From NCBI GenBank assembly GCA_003567055.1, contig PXAW01000281.1, positions 1 through 9,366 on the forward strand: a DNA stretch of 9,366 bases. Direction: 5' to 3'. Each line of letters begins with the position of its first letter. Within the stretch, counting starts at the first letter, position 1. This stretch comes from Hyphomicrobiales bacterium (lineage in GTDB: Bacteria > Pseudomonadota > Alphaproteobacteria > Rhizobiales > Beijerinckiaceae). The position numbers and the translations under genes were made by a program. A model generated the notes under the pieces. The model had not been told where the DNA came from. It did not search any database and saw nothing but the letters and a program-made list of their open reading frames with translations. Positions 1 through 6,813 of this stretch are shown in pieces.

Positions 1-2
1 AA

Positions 3-1553
3 GAAGTACGGCTCGCAGCGACGATGAACCAGAACGCCGTCGAGATTTCGCGCGCCGAATACCGCATCATCGCCGACCCGTCGAGCTTTGGCGAAGTCCG
101 TGATGCGGCGCTCGACTCAAGGGAAATGTTCAACGAGCGCCTCGACCTTCTGCGGGAAACGGCGACGGGCAATCAGGTCACTTTGCTCGACACCATTGAA
201 GACCGGGCGCAGGCGTATTTTGCCGGGGTGGACAGTTTTCTTCGTGAAGGCGAGCGGCATCAGGGCAGCGAGATATCGCAAGCGCAGGCACAGTTGAACG
301 CGATCGTGAGCCAGAACCACCGGGCCGCGAACCAGCTGCGGGAATCGCTCGCCGAGCTCGTCGCCTATACCGATGCGAATGGTGACGCACTGGCCGTGGA
401 AGCCCAGGAACTGGCCACCACGAAGACGACATTGCTGGCTCTGATCGCGGTGATCGGAACGCTCGCGGGCGGCCTGTTCGGCTTCATCGTGGCAAAATCC
501 GGCATCACGGTGCCGCTGCGCCGCATCGTCGATTGCCTCCAGCAATTGTCCGGCGGGAAGCTCGATATTGCGATCCCGGATACGCAACGCAAGGACGAGG
601 TCGGTGACGTCGCCCAGACCGCGCTCGTCCTCCAACAGGGGCTCGTACGGGCAAAGCAGCTCGAAGACGAAGCCGAGGCGGCTGAGGCGCGTTCCGAAGA
701 GAGACGCAAGCAGGAGATGCAGCAGCTTGCCAGTGATTTCGAGAGCGCGGTCAGCGAAATCATCACCCAGGTCGGCGCTGCCGCCGAACAGCTCAACGGC
801 AACGCGGTGGCCATGTCCACCATATCCGAGGAGACCAGCAACCAGGTCCTCACCGTCTCGGCGGCTGCCGAGGAAGCGAGCACGAATGTCGGCGCCGTGG
901 CAGCAGCCAGTGAAGAACTCTCCGCCACCGTGACCGAAGTCGCACGCGACATCCACGGCACATCGAGCCTCGCCGCAAACGCCAACGAGGAGGCCGTCCA
1001 GACGGCATCCGCCGTCGATGCCGTCGCACAGGTCGTCGAACGCGTCGCGGGAATGACCGAGCTCATCAGCGACATCGCGGACAAGACGAACCTGCTCGCA
1101 TTGAACGCCACGATCGAAGCGGCGCGCGCCGGAGAGGCCGGGCGCGGCTTCGCCGTGGTGGCCACCGAGGTCAAGCAGCTCGCCGAGCAGACCAGCAAGG
1201 CGACCGAGCAGATCAATCTCCAGATCGCTGACATGAAATCCTCCGCCGATCTGTCGAAGGCGGCTGTCGATCGCATCGTGGTGATGATCAAGGACATCAC
1301 GGAGCGCGCGGCAAACGTTGCGGCAGCAGCCGAACAGCAGCAATCGGCGACCGGTGAAATCGCCCGCAACGTCAGCGAAGCGGCTACCGGGACCTCGTCC
1401 GTCTCCGAGGCGATCTCCGGCGTCAGGGAAGCCGCCGCGGAAGCCGGGAAGATGTCGTCCGAGGTGCGCGACGCCTCCCAGCTCCTCAACGGCCAGGCCG
1501 GCGAGCTCAAGAACGCGGTCGCAGGCTTCCTGAACCGCGTCCGGGCGGCCTGA
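3..1553 (+). CDS. Methyl-accepting chemotaxis protein, 5'-truncated by the window edge
   Basis: Inner-membrane chemoreceptor that would pass a periplasmic signal to CheA/CheW. The frame is open leftwards from the first internal ATG at 24 (codons from 3 read EVRLAAT), and no first membrane helix is present. The true start and TM1 therefore lie outside the window. Numbering from the ATG at 24: residues 1-133 are a helical periplasmic sensor (four-helix-bundle or CHASE3 type), about 136-157 is TM2 (LLALIAVIGTLAGGLFGFIV), about 158-212 is HAMP, and about 240-500 is the coiled-coil signalling domain. The highly conserved hairpin tip is at about 350-382 (DKTNLLALNATIEAARAGEAGRGFAVVA, split by the tip turn). 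The C-terminus ends in FLNRVRAA, with no NWETF-type CheR/CheB docking pentapeptide. The ligand cannot be inferred. A perfect hairpin follows the stop by 7 nt. Confidence 0.95.
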   Translation, partial: EVRLAATMNQNAVEISRAEYRIIADPSSFGEVRDAALDSREMFNERLDLLRETATGNQVTLLDTIEDRAQAYFAGVDSFLREGERHQGSEISQAQAQLNAIVSQNHRAANQLRESLAELVAYTDANGDALAVEAQELATTKTTLLALIAVIGTLAGGLFGFIVAKSGITVPLRRIVDCLQQLSGGKLDIAIPDTQRKDEVGDVAQTALVLQQGLVRAKQLEDEAEAAEARSEERRKQEMQQLASDFESAVSEIITQVGAAAEQLNGNAVAMSTISEETSNQVLTVSAAAEEASTNVGAVAAASEELSATVTEVARDIHGTSSLAANANEEAVQTASAVDAVAQVVERVAGMTELISDIADKTNLLALNATIEAARAGEAGRGFAVVATEVKQLAEQTSKATEQINLQIADMKSSADLSKAAVDRIVVMIKDITERAANVAAAAEQQQSATGEIARNVSEAATGTSSVSEAISGVREAAAEAGKMSSEVRDASQLLNGQAGELKNAVAGFLNRVRAA

Positions 1554-1560
1554 TATTGCG

Positions 1561-1598
1561 CCCGGCACGCGATCGGGAATGTGCGATCGCGTGCCGGG
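1561..1598 (+). terminator. 15-bp perfect stem-loop after the chemoreceptor gene
   Basis: Arms 1561-1575 (CCCGGCACGCGATCG) and 1584-1598 are exact reverse complements around an 8-nt loop. The structure lies 7 nt past the chemoreceptor stop codon. Its position suggests a transcript end or a 3' RNA-stabilising structure. No T-run follows, so it is not a canonical intrinsic terminator. Confidence 0.55.
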
Positions 1599-1622
1599 AC
1601 CCCGGCGGACCTGTCCGCATCC

Positions 1623-1641
1623 GAGCATGGGCCCCATGCTC
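1623..1641. promoter_or_regulatory. 19-bp palindrome, candidate operator
   Basis: GAGCATGGG at 1623-1631 and CCCATGCTC at 1633-1641 form a perfect 9-bp inverted repeat around a single C. An AT-rich patch (about 1651-1672, including TTAACA at 1655-1660, which resembles a -35 hexamer) follows immediately, and the GGDEF/EAL gene starts 144 bp further on. The symmetry with a 1-bp centre fits a binding site for a dimeric regulator better than an RNA hairpin. It could also be a second 3' structure of the upstream gene. No regulator can be named. Confidence 0.35.
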
Positions 1642-1785
1642 AGCCGCCATCGATTTAACATTCTTTACCAATGGCTTCTTCCCGGTATGCGGATCGAAAC
1701 ATGCCCCGCGCATGATCTGGACCGGCGTAGCCCGGGAAGCCTGCCCGTCGCCTGATGTGAATCCGATCCGGATTGGGGGAAGCGA

Positions 1786-4071
1786 ATGAGCAATGGCGAA
1801 ACGCCAGCCGACCGAGACCGCGCGCACGAGCATGTTTGCGCGCACGACTGGACGGAACAGCAGCGGCTTTCCGCGCTCGAATCCTATGACATCCTCGGCA
1901 CGTTGCCGGAAACCGCTTTCGACGACATTGCCGGAATCGCGGCACGCACCTTCGACGCGCCGATGGCACTCGTCAGCTTCGTTGCAAGGGATACCCAGTG
2001 GTTCAAGAGCGCGCTCGGCATTGATATCCACGAGACGCCGCGCGAAGTATCGTTTTGCGCGCACGCCATCTTGAGGAAGGGCCAGTTCGTCATTCCCGAT
2101 GCGACGCAGGATGTCCGCTTCTGCGACAATCCCTTCGTTGCCGGCGAGCCGCATATCCGGTTCTACGCGGGAGCCGTCCTGCGCACGCCGGACGGGCTGC
2201 CGCTGGGCACGATCTGTGTCCTCGATCATGTCGCGCGCCCCGACGGGCCGACGCAGGCACAGACCGAAATCCTCCAGGCCTTGTCGCGCGCGGTGATGCG
2301 CGAGCTCGAAATCCGCGTCGAACGCCGCTTCCTCGAGGTCGCACTCGCCACGATGGATCAGGGGCTGGTGATGATCGAGGCCGACGGGCGGGTCCCGATC
2401 ATCAATGCGCGTGCTGCCGAACTGCTCGATTTGCCGGACGAACTCATCGAATCACGCCCACGCTTTGAAGACGTGGTTCAATTTCAAAAGGATCACGGCG
2501 AATTTGCCAGAGTGGCAGAAGACCTGCGCGATGACATCGACAAGGCTATCGTCCATGCCACCCGGTACGACTACGAGCGCACAAGGCCCGACGGTACGGT
2601 TCTGGAGGTGAGGACGGTCCCCGTGGCCGGCGGCGGCGTCGTGCGCACCTTCACCGACATCACCAAGCGCAAGAAGGCCGAGAACGAGATCTGGCGCATG
2701 GCCAACGAGGATGCCCTTACCGGCCTGCCCAACCGTGCCGCCTTCACCAGACAGCTGAATGACATGCTCGACACCGCCGAGGCGAACGGCAGCACGGTCA
2801 GCCTGCTGCTGATCGACCTCGACGAGTTCAAGGATGTGAATGATCTGCTGGGCCATGACGCCGGCGACGAATTGCTGCGCCGGACGGCCACCCGGCTGAA
2901 GGCCATGATCCGACCGGGCGACATGGTCGCGCGGCTCGGCGGCGATGAATTCGCGATCATCCTCGCAGCACCGTTCGGCCTCGCCGATGCCGCCCGGTTT
3001 GCCGGGGACCTCATCGACCGGCTGCGCATGACTTTCGAATATGAAGGCCGCACATTGGCGACAAGGGCGAGCATCGGCGTCGCCGCTTTCCCCGACCATC
3101 ACCGTGACGCTGTCGAATTGATGAAGGATGCCGATATCGCGCTCTACCGCGCCAAGGCGGAAGGGCGAAGCCGGGTTGTGATCTATGACGATCACGCCCG
3201 ACGGGCCATGCATCAACGGGTCCAGATCGTCCAGGAGGTTCGCGACGGTCTGATACGGCAAGAATTCGTGCCGTTCTATCAGCCGAAAATCGACCTGAAA
3301 ACGGGGCGCATCAACGGTTTCGAGGCTCTTGCCCGCTGGCGGCACCCGGTCGACGGCCTCCTGACGCCCGCTCGCTTCGGATCCGCCTTTTCCGATGTCG
3401 AGATCGCAAACACCTTCGGCATTGCCATGATGCGCCAGATCGCCTCCGACCTGCAGCTATGGCGTGAGATGGGGCTGCAGAGCGGAGCCGTCGCCATCAA
3501 CACGTCATCGGCTGAATATGCCGATCCGGCGCTCGCGAATCGCTTTCTCGCGATCCTTGAAGATCATCGGATTCCCGCAATCCTTCTCGAAATCGAGGTC
3601 ACCGAGTCCGTTTTTCTCGGACGCTGCCCGGAAACCATCCATGCAACGCTGCGCCGGTTCCACGATGCCGGGACGCGCATCGCCCTTGACGATTTCGGGA
3701 CCGGCTTCGCATCACTGACGCACCTCAAGCGGTTCCCCGTCGACCATATCAAGATCGACCAGAGTTTCGTGCGCGACATGCTGACCGACCGGGGCGATGC
3801 GGCAATCGTCGAGGCGGTGATCGGGCTGGGCCGGAGTTTCAATCTCGAAATCACCGCCGAAGGCGTCGAAACCCGCGAGCAGGCCACGCACCTCGAGGCG
3901 CTGGGCTGCAACAACGCGCAGGGTTATTTCTACGCAAAGCCGATGCCGGGCTCGCGGGTACCGTGGTTCATCAGGAACTGGCCAGATCGCCTCGCGGGGA
4001 GAAATCCCGGGCCGGCATCAGTGGTGAACCCTCCGGGCGGCCGAAAGAAAAGCGGGATCGGCGGTCGTTGA
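1786..4071 (+). CDS. GAF-PAS-GGDEF-EAL cyclic-di-GMP cyclase/phosphodiesterase
   Basis: A 761-residue cytosolic protein with no membrane helices, predicted to turn over the second messenger c-di-GMP. An N-terminal GAF domain (about 27-165) has the WFKS..G, ETPR..SFCAHAI and GTICVLD motifs of GAF-type cyclases. A PAS domain follows (about 178-300). The GGDEF domain (about 300-465) has intact GGDEF at 385-389 and an inhibitory I-site RPGD five residues before it, so synthesis and product inhibition look possible. The EAL domain (about 485-730) keeps EAL at 513-515, Asn572, Glu604 (EVTE), Asp635-Asp636 (DDFGTG), Lys656 (KID), Glu692 (AEGVE) and Gln712. Hydrolysis is therefore also plausible. The usual FIPLAE segment after EAL is divergent (FGSAFSDVEI). 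The start is supported by GGGGGAAG a few bases upstream. Which activity dominates cannot be read from sequence. Confidence 0.95.
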   Translation: MSNGETPADRDRAHEHVCAHDWTEQQRLSALESYDILGTLPETAFDDIAGIAARTFDAPMALVSFVARDTQWFKSALGIDIHETPREVSFCAHAILRKGQFVIPDATQDVRFCDNPFVAGEPHIRFYAGAVLRTPDGLPLGTICVLDHVARPDGPTQAQTEILQALSRAVMRELEIRVERRFLEVALATMDQGLVMIEADGRVPIINARAAELLDLPDELIESRPRFEDVVQFQKDHGEFARVAEDLRDDIDKAIVHATRYDYERTRPDGTVLEVRTVPVAGGGVVRTFTDITKRKKAENEIWRMANEDALTGLPNRAAFTRQLNDMLDTAEANGSTVSLLLIDLDEFKDVNDLLGHDAGDELLRRTATRLKAMIRPGDMVARLGGDEFAIILAAPFGLADAARFAGDLIDRLRMTFEYEGRTLATRASIGVAAFPDHHRDAVELMKDADIALYRAKAEGRSRVVIYDDHARRAMHQRVQIVQEVRDGLIRQEFVPFYQPKIDLKTGRINGFEALARWRHPVDGLLTPARFGSAFSDVEIANTFGIAMMRQIASDLQLWREMGLQSGAVAINTSSAEYADPALANRFLAILEDHRIPAILLEIEVTESVFLGRCPETIHATLRRFHDAGTRIALDDFGTGFASLTHLKRFPVDHIKIDQSFVRDMLTDRGDAAIVEAVIGLGRSFNLEITAEGVETREQATHLEALGCNNAQGYFYAKPMPGSRVPWFIRNWPDRLAGRNPGPASVVNPPGGRKKSGIGGR

Positions 4072-4081
4072 AACGTCCCGG

Positions 4082-4094
4082 CAGGTTTCACCTG
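4082..4094 (+). other. Small inverted repeat downstream of the GGDEF/EAL gene
   Basis: CAGGT (4082-4086) and ACCTG (4090-4094) flank a 3-nt spacer, 10 nt past the GGDEF/EAL stop codon. TGAAAC at 4069-4074, which includes that stop, can pair instead with GTTTCA at 4085-4090. No T-run follows. It may be a weak transcript end; support is slight. Confidence 0.25.
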
Positions 4095-4134
4095 TGCACA
4101 CCCGTATCGCCCATGCCATGATCACACATAGCAA

Positions 4135-4178
4135 CGCCCCTGGTCGCGTTTCAGGGGCGGGGCATGTCCCTGAAACGC
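4135..4178 (+). promoter_or_regulatory. Two mutually exclusive stem-loops in the leader of the methyltransferase-like gene
   Basis: CGCCCCTG (4135-4142) pairs perfectly with CAGGGGCG (4152-4159) over 8 bp. GCGTTTCAGGG (4146-4156) pairs perfectly with CCCTGAAACGC (4168-4178) over 11 bp. Positions 4152-4156 are used by both, so only one stem can form at a time. The 11-bp stem ends 2 nt before the GGAG Shine-Dalgarno (4181-4184) of the preferred start at 4191 and encloses the alternative ATG at 4164. The arrangement resembles an attenuator or translational switch. I do not recognise a known riboswitch class in it. Confidence 0.4.
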
Positions 4179-4190
4179 ATGGAGCCCGCC

Positions 4191-4865
4191 ATGACGAGCC
4201 ATTCTCTGCCGACGGATCCGCTGGAGGATCCCGCCGCGTTCGCCGCACGACATCCCGGGCTTCGGCACGCTCCTGCGACATCCAGAAATCGCGAACCGAT
4301 CCGAGAGGCGCTGGCGGATCTGCTTCCCGAGCGTCCCTGTACGGTGCTGGAAATTGCCTCGGGTTCGGGCGAGCACGCACTCTGGATGGCGCGCCATCTG
4401 CCGCAGGTCACGTGGACGCCCAGCGAGGCGACGGCGGAGGGGGTTGCCGCCATCGGGGAGTGGCTGGCACATTGCCCGGATCTGGCTGATCGCGTCCGGC
4501 CTCCGGTTCTGATCGATGCCGCCCGACCGCCATGGCAAGGCGAACCGACAGATGCGGTTTTCGTAGCCAACCTGACCCATATTGCCCCATGGTCTGAGAC
4601 CCTCGGCCTTATCGCCGGCGCAGCCTCCCGGCTCGCGCGGGGCGGAATTCTCCTGATCTACGGCCCCTTCAACGAGAGCGGCAGTTTCACGGGCCCCGGC
4701 AACGCGGCCTTCGATGCCAGCCTGCGAAAGCAGGATCCGGACTGGGGTCTGCGCGACCGCGAGGCGATCGACGCAGCAGCCATGGCGCGGGGCCTCTCGG
4801 TCGAAGCGCGCCGCGTGATGCCCGCCGACAACCGGCTGCTGGTCTATCGCTGCGGCGCGTCCTGA
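4191..4865 (+). CDS. DUF938 family (METTL26-like) predicted SAM-dependent methyltransferase
   Basis: A 224-residue soluble protein that matches the DUF938 family from memory of its motifs. SRNREPI at 31-37 is followed by the SAM-binding motif I VLEIASGSGEHA at 52-63, then TWTPSEA, ANLTHIAPW at 126-134, GGILLIYGPF at 151-160, NAAFDASLR at 171-179, DWGLRDRE at 184-191 and PADNRLLVYR near the end. The family has a Rossmann methyltransferase fold, but its substrate is not established, so no reaction is claimed. An in-frame ATG at 4164 would add nine residues. I prefer 4191 because GGAG (4181-4184) sits 6 nt before it, while 4164 is inside the loop of an 11-bp stem. The gene stands alone on the + strand, about 120 bp after the GGDEF/EAL gene. 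Confidence 0.88.
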   Translation: MTSHSLPTDPLEDPAAFAARHPGLRHAPATSRNREPIREALADLLPERPCTVLEIASGSGEHALWMARHLPQVTWTPSEATAEGVAAIGEWLAHCPDLADRVRPPVLIDAARPPWQGEPTDAVFVANLTHIAPWSETLGLIAGAASRLARGGILLIYGPFNESGSFTGPGNAAFDASLRKQDPDWGLRDREAIDAAAMARGLSVEARRVMPADNRLLVYRCGAS

Positions 4866-4871
4866 GGACGC
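4857..4871 (+). terminator. Short hairpin spanning the methyltransferase stop codon
   Basis: GCGTCC (4857-4862) and GGACGC (4866-4871) are perfect complements with the TGA stop codon as a 3-nt loop. A second weak stem follows, AAACCG (4911-4916) with CGGTTT (4925-4930), ending in TTTTA. Together they could end the transcript, but neither is a strong terminator. Confidence 0.3.
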
Positions 4872-5003
4872 CAGGCGTTCATCTGGTCATGAGCAGTGAC
4901 GACCGACCGGAAACCGCTCCATCCCGGTTTTACCATGCCGTTTGGTGATGAGAAAAAAGGCAGCGATTGCCGCTTTGCAAGTCAAAGTGATGCGACGGAG
5001 CGA

Positions 5004-5029
5004 TTGACCTATTTATGATAGCTTAATAA
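5004..5029 (+). promoter_or_regulatory. Possible promoter of the substrate-binding protein gene
   Basis: TTGACC (5004-5009) matches the -35 consensus at five of six positions. It is followed by a conspicuous AT-rich stretch (TATTTATGATAGCTTAATAA) in otherwise GC-rich DNA, 57-82 bp before the preferred start codon. No convincing -10 hexamer lies at 17-bp spacing, so the exact elements are uncertain. Confidence 0.35.
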
Positions 5030-5085
5030 CGTTGAGGAATGTCCGGGCTTTCGGCTGCCTGTGCGGGAATGGAAGGGAGATGACC

Positions 5086-6666
5086 ATGACATTACGACCC
5101 TGTATCAAACGTCTGGTGGCCTCGACGGCAGTGCTGGCCTTGATGGCCGGAGCGGCCTCTGCCGAGACCTTGCGCTGGGCCCGTACTGGTGACGCGCTGA
5201 CTCTCGATCCGCATGCCGCCAATGAAGGCCCGACGACCGCAGTGCTGCACCACATCTACGAGAGTCTGGTCGAGCGGGCGCTGGATGGATCGCTCGAGCC
5301 GCGCCTCGCCACTTCGTGGCAGGTCCTGCCTGACGACCCGACGGTCTGGGAATTCCCCCTGCGTGAAGGTGTCACGTTCCATGACGGCACGCCGATGACG
5401 GCCGATGACGTCGTGTTTTCACTGAATCGCGCCCGCTCCGAAACATCCGACTTCCGGGGGCTGCACGCTGCCATTGCCGATGTCACGGCCGTGGATGATC
5501 TGACCGTGCATGTGCAGATGGCCGGTCCATCGCCGCTCTGGATACAGAATGTCACCAACACCTTCATCATGAGCCGCGCCTGGGCGGAAGAAAACGGTGT
5601 GACCGAGCCTCAGAACTTCGCAGCGGGCGAGGAGAATTATGCGGTCCGCAACACCAACGGCACCGGCCCCTTCATACTGGCCGAACGCGAACCGGAAGTG
5701 CGTACGGTGATGCAGCTCAACCCCGATCACTGGGCCGAGGCGCCGCAGGTTACCGAGATCATCTACGTGCCGATTGCCGAGGCTGCGACCCGGATTGCCG
5801 CCCTGCTCGCCGGAGATGTGGATTTCGTTCAGGACGTGCCGGTCCAGGATATCGCCCGGCTGGAGCAGACCGCCGGCATCTCCCTCGCCGCAGGCCCTGA
5901 AAACCGCAACATCTTCTTCAGCTACGATCAGGGCTCGGAAGAACTCCGCAGCGCCTCCGTACCCGGAAATCCCTTCGCCGACCCGCTGGTGCGCGAGGCG
6001 ATGGCCCATGCACTGGACCGGGTCGCGATCCAGCAGGTCGTGATGCGCGGCCAGTCGCTGCCCTCGGCCGCGCCGCTGCCGCCTTTCGTCAACGGCTGGA
6101 CCGAGGAGATGCATGAATTCGACGGGCCCGACATCGCGCGCGCCACCGAGCTGATGGCCGAGGCCGGCTATGCTGACGGCTTCTCGATCGATTTGCACTG
6201 CCCCAACGACCGTTACCTGAATGACGAGGCGATCTGCACCGCCTTCGTCGGCATGCTCGGTCGGATCGGGATCAATGCCAATCTGGTCTCGCAGTCTCGC
6301 ACACTGCATTTCCCGCTGATCCAGAACAAGGAAACGGACTTCTATCTGCTCGGCTGGGGTGTGCCGACCTTCGACAGCCAGTATGTGTTCGACTTCCTCG
6401 TGCACAGTGCCGAGGGGGCTCGCGGCGGCTGGAACGCATCGAACTATTCGAATCCCGACGCCGATGCGTTGATTCAGGCCATGGCCACGGAGACGGATCC
6501 GGAGGCGCGCAATCAGATGATCGCCGATGTCTGGGAGATCGTGAACGAGGATCGGGTGTTCCTGAACGTGCACAACCAGATGCTGGCCTATGCCACGCGC
6601 GAGGGCATCAGTCTGGAAGTGCCCCCGAACAACGCGCCACGGATGTGGAACGTGCGAATCGACTGA
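5086..6666 (+). CDS. ABC transporter substrate-binding protein, family 5 (peptide/opine/nickel type)
   Basis: Periplasmic binding protein that would deliver a ligand, probably a peptide or similar small molecule, to an inner-membrane ABC importer. The 526-residue length is normal for SBP_bac_5. The N-terminus is a classic signal peptide: RPCIKR, a hydrophobic stretch, then ASA at about 24-26 before the mature ETLRWA. Family hallmarks include the LTLDPH segment, IYESLVERALDGSLEPRLA, WEFPLREGVTFHDGTPMTADDVVFSL, GTGPF, a conserved N-PDHW segment and DPLVREAMAHALDR. The start at 5086 is chosen because GGAAGGGAG ends 6 nt before it. An in-frame ATG at 5080 abuts that motif, and a TTG at 5032 would spoil the signal peptide. 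The next gene is a matching but broken permease and no ATPase is visible, so this importer may be non-functional here. The exact substrate cannot be told. Confidence 0.93.
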   Translation: MTLRPCIKRLVASTAVLALMAGAASAETLRWARTGDALTLDPHAANEGPTTAVLHHIYESLVERALDGSLEPRLATSWQVLPDDPTVWEFPLREGVTFHDGTPMTADDVVFSLNRARSETSDFRGLHAAIADVTAVDDLTVHVQMAGPSPLWIQNVTNTFIMSRAWAEENGVTEPQNFAAGEENYAVRNTNGTGPFILAEREPEVRTVMQLNPDHWAEAPQVTEIIYVPIAEAATRIAALLAGDVDFVQDVPVQDIARLEQTAGISLAAGPENRNIFFSYDQGSEELRSASVPGNPFADPLVREAMAHALDRVAIQQVVMRGQSLPSAAPLPPFVNGWTEEMHEFDGPDIARATELMAEAGYADGFSIDLHCPNDRYLNDEAICTAFVGMLGRIGINANLVSQSRTLHFPLIQNKETDFYLLGWGVPTFDSQYVFDFLVHSAEGARGGWNASNYSNPDADALIQAMATETDPEARNQMIADVWEIVNEDRVFLNVHNQMLAYATREGISLEVPPNNAPRMWNVRID

Positions 6667-6679
6667 CCGCACCGGAATT

Positions 6680-6708
6680 GCCGGGGCCGCCCGGCGGGCG
6701 GCTCCGGC
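6680..6708 (+). other. Strong GC-rich hairpin between the binding-protein and permease genes
   Basis: GCCGGGGCCGCC (6680-6691) pairs with GGCGGCTCCGGC (6697-6708) over 12 positions, 11 Watson-Crick and one G-U, with a 5-nt loop that can close by one more pair. It starts 13 nt after the binding-protein stop. No T-run follows. Hairpins at this point in ABC importer operons often protect the binding-protein message so that it exceeds permease message; that role is inferred here. Confidence 0.5.
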
Positions 6709-6813
6709 TGGCCCGGCACCCGCGATCTTCCGCCATCCCTCTTGCCGTCGCGCCGCTGAGGAACGGTTTGGGGAGCGCGGAAGCACCGCCGGTTTCGAAA
6801 GACACCCCCTGTC

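Noticed and set aside
117..1661. Long open frame on the - strand opposite the chemoreceptor
   Set aside because: It is antisense to a strongly conserved chemoreceptor, has low-complexity R/G/D/L-rich composition and no recognisable domain. It is expected in GC-rich DNA.
1820..1847. 10-bp direct repeat GCGCGCACGA (1820-1829 and 1838-1847)
   Set aside because: It lies in the unstructured N-terminal coding part and is explained by similar residues with GC-rich codons.
2452..3345. 297-codon - strand frame inside the GGDEF/EAL gene
   Set aside because: The + strand here encodes intact PAS and GGDEF motifs; the antisense product resembles nothing.
4945..4975. Possible - strand terminator (GGCA/TGCC stem followed by a T-run)
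   Set aside because: The stem is only 4 bp and there is no - strand gene nearby for it to end.
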